Source: an uncultured Oscillospiraceae bacterium | GTDB taxonomy: Bacteria > Bacillota > Clostridia > Oscillospirales > Ruminococcaceae | Length of the DNA stretch: 47,818 bases | Direction: 5' to 3' | NCBI GenBank assembly: GCA_949295465.1 | Contig: CASFKY010000014.1 | Span: forward strand, 1-47,818 | Shown here: in pieces, positions 42,659 to 47,818 of the stretch | How positions within the stretch are numbered: position 1 is the first letter of the stretch | Layout: every line of letters begins with the position of its first letter | Made by a program: the position numbers and the translations under genes | The notes under the pieces: generated by a model | What the model saw: the letters and a program-made list of their open reading frames with translations, nothing else | What the model was told of the DNA's origin: nothing | Database searches by the model: none

Positions 42659-43053
42659 GGCGTTTCCTCCTGTCCCTCCATGCCCTCCTCCCGGAGGCGA
42701 AGCCGAGCCCGCTCCCAGGTTTCGGGGGTGGCCTGCCCCTCGGTGAGATTTCGCAGCCCGAACACCCGACGGCGGCCGCCCAGGGCCACCAGCTCCACCT
42801 CATATTCTTCTCCCGGCTCAAAGCGGACCGCGGTGCCCGAGGGGATGTTCAGCCGGAACCCATAGGCCGCCTGCCGGTCAAAATCCAGCTGGCGGTTGAC
42901 CTCAAAAAAATGAAAGTGGGACCCCACCTGGATGGGCCGATCCGCCCGGTTGACCACCGTGACGGTGCGGGTGGGCCGCCCTTCGTTGAGAAGAATCGTT
43001 CGGTCGGCCGCCTGAATTTCTCCAACTTTCAAGAAAATCCCTCCCGTCCCCAT
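42655..43053 (-). CDS. ureB: Urease beta subunit
   Basis: A 132-residue beta subunit. The core [20 protein letters not shown], then LDFDR, and [13 protein letters not shown] are standard UreB. The ATG shares one base with the ureA stop (TGATG), and the TGA overlaps the ureC ATG (ATGA), so A, B and C are coupled. The frame extends far upstream through ureA, but no better start exists. The C-terminal tail after about 100 is Glu/Arg-rich. Confidence 0.95.
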   Translation of the reverse strand: MGTGGIFLKVGEIQAADRTILLNEGRPTRTVTVVNRADRPIQVGSHFHFFEVNRQLDFDRQAAYGFRLNIPSGTAVRFEPGEEYEVELVALGGRRRVFGLRNLTEGQATPETWERARLRLREEGMEGQEETP

Positions 43054-43355
43054 CAGAGAATCGGGTCGTGAACGGTGACCAGCTTGGTGCTGTCCGGGAA
43101 GGTGGCCTCCACCTGTACCTCCCGAAGAATGTCGGCCACCCCTTCCATCACTTCTTCCCGGCCCAAAAGTGTGCGGCCCAGTTCCATTAATTCTGTCACG
43201 GTCCGCCCGTCCCGGGCCATTTCCATCAGTTCGGAGCTGATATAGGCCATGGCTTCCGGGTAATTCAGCTTCAGTCCCCGCTGTTTTCGCTCTTTGGCCA
43301 GTACACCGGCAAAGTGCAGTAGCAGTTTTTCCTGTTCTTTGGGATTCAGATGCAT
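43053..43355 (-). CDS. ureA: Urease gamma subunit
   Basis: A 100-residue gamma subunit of usual length. [20 protein letters not shown], then [21 protein letters not shown] and [19 protein letters not shown] are diagnostic. ATG 43355 has GGGGGAG about 9 bases upstream. The operon order ureA-B-C-E-F-G-D starts here. A terminator (43385-43420) lies only 30 bases upstream, so expression needs read-through or an undetected promoter. Confidence 0.96.
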   Translation of the reverse strand: MHLNPKEQEKLLLHFAGVLAKERKQRGLKLNYPEAMAYISSELMEMARDGRTVTELMELGRTLLGREEVMEGVADILREVQVEATFPDSTKLVTVHDPIL

Positions 43356-43384
43356 GAGAGTGCGCTCCCCCTTTCCGAAGCAAT

Positions 43385-43420
43385 AAAAAAACGCAAAGAG
43401 ACTCAATCGCCTCTTTGCGT
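43385..43420 (-). terminator. intrinsic terminator in the urease leader
   Basis: On the minus strand ACGCAAAGAG and CTCTTTGCGT form a 10-bp stem (43411-43420 with 43391-43400), followed by TTTTTT. It ends 30 bases before ureA with no room for a promoter, which is the arrangement of an attenuator. Confidence 0.78.
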
Positions 43421-43617
43421 ATGTGGCCGGTTTAGCACAGATCCGGCAGGGGCGCAAGGGCATCGACGGATTTTGCATCCCGGAGGTCAAACCGAAACTG
43501 CAAAAAGCAGAGGAAAAGGCACGCTCCCGGTCGGCATCGGAGTTTTTGCAGGCCGTTCCCCGTGCAAGGGGGATCAGGGCGCAATGATAAATTTTCGAAA
43601 AGAGAGAATCCAGTCCT
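43421..43617. other. leader region between ureA and the divergent regulator
   Basis: About 200 bases with no gene supported. TTTTCGAAAA (43592-43601) is a 10-base palindrome close to the regulator gene; TATCAT (minus strand, 43584-43589) is only a weak -10 candidate for urease. No known riboswitch signature was recognised. Confidence 0.5.
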
Positions 43618-44658
43618 ATGAAGAACAAACGCCTCAAAACGCCGATTGGCAAAAATCTGCTGACCCTGCGGCACCGCATGAAGATGACCCAGGGCGAATT
43701 TATTCAGATGTTTTTGCAGGATGAGGAGGGAAAGCCCCTGCTCAGCGTAGCCAAACTTTCCAATCTGGAAAACCGGGGCAACCGGGACGAGAAGATGCTT
43801 GCGGAGAAGGTCGCGAACAGGCTCTCGCTGCCCCCGGCCATCTTCGGTCTGGCGCCCGACGAATTTGCCAAAAATATCGATGTTTTTATGGAAAAATTCC
43901 GCCCGCCTCTCCCCGCAGGGGCTGGGCCCCGGCCCACAGGCCGGGAAAATAACCTGGACATTGTGGTGGAGGCAATCAGCGATTATCTGGCCGAAAACAT
44001 CACAGCGGGAAAATTGCAGCCGGGCAGCCGTCTGCCCGGAGACCGGGACTTTGCGGAGATGCTGAGGCTCTCCCGCTCCTCGGTGCGGGAGGCGCTGAAA
44101 GTGCTGAGCGCCCTGGGAGTGATCCACATCCTGCCGGGCAGCGGCATGTATCTGGCCGGAGACGCCAGGGAGATTTTTACCCTTCCCTTTTCCTGGAGTT
44201 TTTTGCTCAGCACCGATTCCAACCAGAATGTGTATCAACTGCGCAGAATTTTGGAGAGGGAGACGGTACGCATCGCCACCCAAAAACGGTCCGAGCCCGC
44301 CTTTGCGCCTGTGAGGGAGGCGGCAGCCCGCGAGAAAAAGTTGCTGGAGGAGGGAGACTTCGCGGAATTTCTGCGCTGCGACCAGGAGTTCCACATGGCC
44401 ATTGCGGCCTGTGCCGGCAATGAGATCCTGTACAATCTGCTGCTCACCTGCCGCAAGATCCTGGCTTTTCTCAACGCCCGGGGAATGTCCGCTCTGGCGC
44501 AGATGTTGCAGGTGCAGCGGGAGCACGAGGCTCTGTACAGGGCTATGGAAGAGGGAGATGCCGAAAAAGCCGAGCGTCTGCTGGTGGAGCATCTGGAACG
44601 GTCGGAAGAGCGATATCAGGCCAGGCGCCAAAAGACCGATGCCGCGGAATACAGGTGA
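43618..44658 (+). CDS. GntR/FCD regulator with an extra N-terminal XRE-type HTH
   Basis: A 346-residue regulator, about 100 longer than usual FadR-type proteins. Residues 8-80 resemble an XRE HTH ([20 protein letters not shown], then [12 protein letters not shown]); 112-180 form the GntR winged HTH ([35 protein letters not shown]); the rest is an FCD domain with His and Asp positions that in the family bind metal and carboxylates ([16 protein letters not shown]). Two separate DNA-binding modules are thus fused. It is divergent from urease and precedes the DUF3830 gene. Effector likely an organic acid, by family. Confidence 0.88.
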   Translation: MKNKRLKTPIGKNLLTLRHRMKMTQGEFIQMFLQDEEGKPLLSVAKLSNLENRGNRDEKMLAEKVANRLSLPPAIFGLAPDEFAKNIDVFMEKFRPPLPAGAGPRPTGRENNLDIVVEAISDYLAENITAGKLQPGSRLPGDRDFAEMLRLSRSSVREALKVLSALGVIHILPGSGMYLAGDAREIFTLPFSWSFLLSTDSNQNVYQLRRILERETVRIATQKRSEPAFAPVREAAAREKKLLEEGDFAEFLRCDQEFHMAIAACAGNEILYNLLLTCRKILAFLNARGMSALAQMLQVQREHEALYRAMEEGDAEKAERLLVEHLERSEERYQARRQKTDAAEYR

Positions 44659-44670
44659 AAACGGGGAATC

Positions 44671-44703
44671 AAAGGGCTGCCAAAAAGACGGCAGCCCTTT
44701 TTG
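44671..44703 (+). terminator. intrinsic terminator after the XRE-GntR gene
   Basis: AAAGGGCTGCC / GGCAGCCCTTT stem, loop AAAAAGAC, then TTT. Confidence 0.9.
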
Positions 44704-44782
44704 CGTCTGCCTGATCCTTTGCCATCCGTGGTCCTGTGGGTTTGTGCCAATTCACAGAAAAAATCTTTGGCAGGTTTGGGAC

Positions 44783-44811
44783 TTGCCATTTCCCGTAAGA
44801 CGGTGTAGGAT
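44783..44811 (+). promoter_or_regulatory. candidate promoter of the DUF3830 gene, with downstream dyads
   Basis: TTGCCA (44783-44788) and TAGGAT (44806-44811), spacer 17. Just after it lie AATTG-GTTTAT-CAATT (44823-44838) and the perfect 14-base palindrome GCAGGATATCCTGC (44916-44929), both possible operators in the 140-base leader. Confidence 0.5.
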
Positions 44812-44960
44812 AAAAGTAAAATAATTGGTTTATCAATTTTCAAGAAAATAAGCAGGTTACTTCTGACCGGGGCCGAAAGCCCGTCCCCAAAACCAGGAAA
44901 TTGAAAACCGGCCTTGCAGGATATCCTGCCCCAAAACAAAACCAGAAAAGGAGAGCAAAA

Positions 44961-45377
44961 ATGGACCATCTGAAAATCACCGCGGGCCCCTATACGTTTA
45001 TCGCCAAGCTGGAAAAAGAAAAAGCCCCCAAAACCTGCGAGGCATTCTGCTCTCGGCTTCCCTTCAAGAGCAAGTTTGTCCATGTGCGCTGGAGCGGCGA
45101 GGCGGTATGGGCTCCTCTGGGGGACTATCAGCTGGGGGTGGAATATGAAAACCACACCTGCCATCCCTCCCGGGGCGACATCCTGTTCTATATCGGCGGA
45201 ATCAGCGAGACAGAGATCATCTTTGCCTATGGCAGTTGCAGCTTTGCCAGCAAGGTGGGCGCATTGGCCGGAAATCATTTTCTCACCATTGTGGAAGGCC
45301 GTGAAAATATGGAAAGCTTGGGCAAAGAGTGTTTGTGGAAGGGCGCGCAGGATGTGGTCTTTGAGGCATATGACTGA
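44961..45377 (+). CDS. DUF3830 (cyclophilin-like) family protein
   Basis: A 138-residue small beta-rich protein; residues GPYTFIAKLEKEKAPKTCEA start a cyclophilin-like fold, and the conserved VRWSGEAVWAPLGDY and PSRGDILFYIGG are typical of DUF3830. Function is not established for the family. ATG 44961 follows AAAAGGAG by 7 bases; the open frame upstream has no signal. It has its own candidate promoter and terminator, and so is monocistronic, next to a regulator and an organic-acid gene pair. Confidence 0.82.
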   Translation: MDHLKITAGPYTFIAKLEKEKAPKTCEAFCSRLPFKSKFVHVRWSGEAVWAPLGDYQLGVEYENHTCHPSRGDILFYIGGISETEIIFAYGSCSFASKVGALAGNHFLTIVEGRENMESLGKECLWKGAQDVVFEAYD

Positions 45378-45395
45378 TGACAGGGCGCAAGCCTG

Positions 45396-45441
45396 AAAGG
45401 CAGGGGCCGGTTCCTCGAAAGAGGACCGGCCCCTGCCTTTT
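45396..45441 (+). terminator. intrinsic terminator after the DUF3830 gene
   Basis: A 16-bp stem AAAGGCAGGGGCCGGT / ACCGGCCCCTGCCTTT topped by CCTC-GAAA-GAGG with a GNRA loop; T-run follows. Confidence 0.92.
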
Positions 45442-45507
45442 GGCCTCAAAATGGAAAACCTGGCGGAAATTCACAAAAAGAAGTTCGTAAAATCTCCTTA
45501 TTGTCGA

Positions 45508-45572
45508 TTGTAGACAAAAGAAAAAGTCGATACAATAGAAGCGCGGAGACTGTAAACAGAATTCTGTCGACA
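45508..45572 (+). promoter_or_regulatory. promoter of the CitE-like gene with three TGTNNACA boxes
   Basis: TTGTAG (45508-45513) and TACAAT (45531-45536), spacer 17. Three dyads of the form TGTNNACA lie at 45509-45516 (over the -35), 45551-45558 and 45565-45572. Such NTGTNNACAN palindromes resemble operators of FCD-type GntR regulators, one of which is encoded at 43618. Confidence 0.65.
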
Positions 45573-45675
45573 ATTTACCAAAAAGGTTGAGAAAAAAGAA
45601 AAAGGGGTGGGGATGCCGGCGTCATGCGCCGGCATCCCCGATAACCCAAACCCGAAGAAACAGGAGGGTGTTCCC

Positions 45676-46572
45676 ATGGCTGTGAGACGAAGTGATTTGT
45701 ACCTGCCCGCCAACAACGAGCACATGGTGCTGAAGGCGCCTACCCTGGGGGCGGACGTAATCACCCTGGATATGGAGGACTCGGTGCCTCCCGCCGAAAA
45801 GGCAGCGGCCCGGGAGATGGTCAAGAAGTACATCGGAAAAATGGGGGCCACCGGCTCGGAGGCCTGGGTGCGGATCAACGCCTGGGATACCGATCTGACC
45901 CTGGCGGACCTGGACGCAGTGGTGATGGAGGGGCTGGATGGAATCACCCTGCCCAAATGCGAGGGGCTGGCGGATGTGCGCCGTCTGGACAATGAGATCA
46001 CCCGGCTGGAAAAACTGCGGGGGCTGCCGGTGGGCAAAATTAAAATGGCCATCCTCATCGAGACCTCTCTGGGTGTCAAGAAGGTGGAAGAGTGCGCGGG
46101 AGGTTCCCATCGGCTGGTGGCCATCATCTTCGGCGCGGTGGACTACACCCGGGATATGAAGGTGACCCGCACCGACGAAGCGGCGGAGCAGTACTATGCC
46201 CGGGCCGTGATCGGCTCGGCTGCCCGGGCCTACGGGCTGGTGGCAGAGGACGCGCCCTTCCCCAACTACAAGGATGTGGAGGCTTTCCGCGCCAACTGCC
46301 TCAGCGGCGCCCAGCTTGGCTTTGAGGGCCGGCAGATCATCAATCCCAAGCAGATCCCGGTGGCCCATGAGGTCTATTCTCCTGCGCCGGAGCGGGTGGA
46401 ATGGGCCAGGAAGATCACCAAGGTATTTGAGGAAGAGGGCCTGGCCAAGGGCTCGGCCTCGGTGGGCTTTGAGGGCAAGATGATCGACATCCCCGTCTAT
46501 CGGGATGGTCTGAATGTTCTGGCCCGGCAAAAAGAAATTGAGGAAAAGGAAGCCAGCAAGAAAAAAGGCTGA
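45676..46572 (+). CDS. HpcH/HpaI aldolase - citrate lyase beta-like (CoA ester lyase)
   Basis: A 298-residue CitE-like TIM-barrel protein. Motifs RSDLYLPANNEHM (CoA/phosphate loop), ITLDMEDSVPPAEK (Mg-binding acid), ILIETSLGVKK, and GRQIINPKQIPVAHE are those of malyl-CoA/citramalyl-CoA lyases and CitE. No citD or citF is adjacent, so a stand-alone acyl-CoA lyase releasing or using glyoxylate or pyruvate is more likely than a citrate lyase subunit. GGAGG is 8 bases before ATG 45676. Read with the malic enzyme gene 72 bases downstream. Confidence 0.9.
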   Translation: MAVRRSDLYLPANNEHMVLKAPTLGADVITLDMEDSVPPAEKAAAREMVKKYIGKMGATGSEAWVRINAWDTDLTLADLDAVVMEGLDGITLPKCEGLADVRRLDNEITRLEKLRGLPVGKIKMAILIETSLGVKKVEECAGGSHRLVAIIFGAVDYTRDMKVTRTDEAAEQYYARAVIGSAARAYGLVAEDAPFPNYKDVEAFRANCLSGAQLGFEGRQIINPKQIPVAHEVYSPAPERVEWARKITKVFEEEGLAKGSASVGFEGKMIDIPVYRDGLNVLARQKEIEEKEASKKKG

Positions 46573-46644
46573 TTCTGCCGCAGAACGTCCGGGGCGTACC
46601 GATCCTTTTCGGCGCCCGGAAGACAGAGATACAAGGAGTATCCA

Positions 46645-47817
46645 ATGGATTATGCAAAAGAATCGCTGAAGATGCACTATGAGCTGAAGGGGAAGATTGA
46701 GGTGACGCCCCGGGCGGCGGTCAACAGCCAGGAGGCGCTGAGCCTGGCCTACACCCCCGGTGTGGCGGCGCCCTGCCTGGAGATCCAGAAGGACGTGAAC
46801 AAGAGCTACGAGCTGACCCGCCGCTGGAACACGGTGGCGGTGGTCACCGACGGCACGGCGGTGCTGGGCCTGGGGGACATCGGCCCCGAGGCAGGCATGC
46901 CGGTGATGGAGGGCAAGTGCGTCCTCTTCAAGGCCTTTGGAGATGTGGACGCCATCCCCCTGTGCATCCGCAGCAAGGATGTGGACGAGATCGTGAACAC
47001 GGTGGCGCTGCTGGCGGGCTCCTTCGGGGGGGTGAACCTGGAGGACATCGCGGCGCCCCGGTGCTTTGAGATCGAGGAAAAGCTGAAGCAGCGGTGCGAC
47101 ATTCCCATCTTCCACGATGACCAGCACGGCACGGCGGTGATCACCATGGCGGGCATGATCAATGCCCTGAAGGTGGTGGGCAAGAAGCTGGAGGACGTGA
47201 AGATCGTCACCAGCGGCGCCGGCGCGGCGGGCGTTGCCATCATCAAGCTGATGATGAGCATGGGCCTGAAAAACGTGATCATGACCGACCGCAAGGGGGC
47301 CATCTACGAGGGCCGGGAGGGCCTCAACCCCATCAAGGAGGAGATGGCCAGGGTGACCAACCCTGAAAAGCAGAAGGGGAGCCTGGCGGATGTGATCAAG
47401 GGGGCGGACGTGTTCATCGGCGTCTCGGCACCGGGCACCCTGACGGGGGATATGATCCGCACCATGGCCAAAGACCCCATCGTCTTTGCCTGCGCCAACC
47501 CCACGCCGGAGATCTTCCCGGACGAGGCCAAGGCAGCGGGGGCGGCGGTGGTGTCCACCGGGCGCAGCGACTACCCCAACCAGGTGAACAATGTGCTCTG
47601 TTTCCCGGGCATCTTCCGGGGCGCGCTGGACGTGCGCGCCAGCCAGATCACCGAGAACATGAAGATCGCCTCGGCCTATGCCCTGGCGGGTCTGGTGAGC
47701 GAGGAGGAGCTGTGCGCCGACTACATCCTGCCCAAGGCCTTTGATCCCCGTGTGAAGGACGCGGTGGCCAAGGCTGCCGCCGAGGCCGCCATCAAGGACG
47801 GCGTGGCCCGCATCTGA
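46645..47817 (+). CDS. Malic enzyme (oxaloacetate-decarboxylating malate dehydrogenase), short form
   Basis: A 390-residue malic enzyme of the prokaryotic short type, without the phosphotransacetylase-like extension of MaeB. Segments AYTPGVAAPCLEI (catalytic Tyr), IPIFHDDQHGTAV (metal Asp), TSGAGAAGVAIIKLM (dinucleotide loop) and ACANPTPEIFPDEA are diagnostic. It oxidatively decarboxylates malate to pyruvate with NAD or NADP; the cofactor cannot be decided here. The end of the gene is the last codon of the window, one base before the edge. Confidence 0.96.
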   Translation: MDYAKESLKMHYELKGKIEVTPRAAVNSQEALSLAYTPGVAAPCLEIQKDVNKSYELTRRWNTVAVVTDGTAVLGLGDIGPEAGMPVMEGKCVLFKAFGDVDAIPLCIRSKDVDEIVNTVALLAGSFGGVNLEDIAAPRCFEIEEKLKQRCDIPIFHDDQHGTAVITMAGMINALKVVGKKLEDVKIVTSGAGAAGVAIIKLMMSMGLKNVIMTDRKGAIYEGREGLNPIKEEMARVTNPEKQKGSLADVIKGADVFIGVSAPGTLTGDMIRTMAKDPIVFACANPTPEIFPDEAKAAGAAVVSTGRSDYPNQVNNVLCFPGIFRGALDVRASQITENMKIASAYALAGLVSEEELCADYILPKAFDPRVKDAVAKAAAEAAIKDGVARI

Positions 47818-47818
47818 G

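Noticed and set aside
43350-43724. Short plus-strand frame overlapping the ure leader and regulator start
   Set aside because: No Shine-Dalgarno site or recognisable product; it overlaps the strongly supported regulator gene in another frame.

Overview
The window is GC-rich bacterial chromosome (protein-coding third positions are overwhelmingly G/C) with purine-rich Shine-Dalgarno sites, a T-box leader, THI-element riboswitches, a two-gene SUF-like Fe-S system and a class-Ibeta DAHP synthase. Together these suggest a high-GC anaerobic Clostridia (Oscillospiraceae-like gut Firmicute). That placement is inference; no rRNA marker is present. No tRNA, rRNA, CRISPR array, transposase or phage gene was found.

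Layout. (1) 1-3400: the 3' end of an NhaC-type antiporter, a PfkB sugar-acid kinase (kdgK-like), a complete T-box leader with a predicted isoleucine specifier in front of a BASS-family transporter, and a DUF3842 gene. (2) 3527-13917: a compact aromatic amino acid operon, pheA-aroB-aroC-aroE/K fusion-aroF-[glycosyltransferase]-aroA-tyrA, ending with a WYL regulator. It carries every shikimate step except 3-dehydroquinate dehydratase, plus the first committed steps to Phe and Tyr. (3) 13969-30250: an accessory carbon-catabolism region. It holds LysR, a pyrroline-5-carboxylate-reductase-like dehydrogenase, a flavoprotein/TRAP chimera that looks like a deletion scar, then IclR-gcl-hyi-hydroxyacid dehydrogenase-garR (the order resembles the E. 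coli allR-gcl-hyi-glxR glyoxylate block). An FGGY kinase and class II aldolase pair, an orphan FCD-domain fragment and a TRAP operon dctP-dctQ-dctM with a frameshifted dctQ follow. (4) 30324-32001: minimal SUF pair. (5) 32405-37975: thiamine locus. Two TPP riboswitches control thiE-HAD-thiD (minus) and thiC (plus), with an unrelated FGGY kinase between them. (6) 38071-38235: a candidate small RNA. (7) 38308-43355: urease operon ureABCEFGD on the minus strand, with lesions in ureC and ureE and an intrinsic terminator in its leader. (8) 43618-47817: an unusual XRE+GntR+FCD regulator, DUF3830, a CitE-like lyase and a malic enzyme.

How it fits together. The accessory genes share a theme of C2-C4 hydroxy and oxo acids. 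Glyoxylate is condensed by Gcl, the product is isomerised (Hyi) or reduced (GarR and a D-2-hydroxyacid dehydrogenase) to glycerate. A CitE-like lyase could release or consume glyoxylate via acyl-CoA, malic enzyme links to pyruvate, and TRAP importers bring in organic acids. Urease would remove urea if the source were a ureide, but this is inference. At least four coding lesions (TRAP permease, dctQ, ureC, ureE) plus the chimera and the orphan FCD fragment mean this region is either decaying or carries sequence errors. Read-level checks should precede any functional conclusion.
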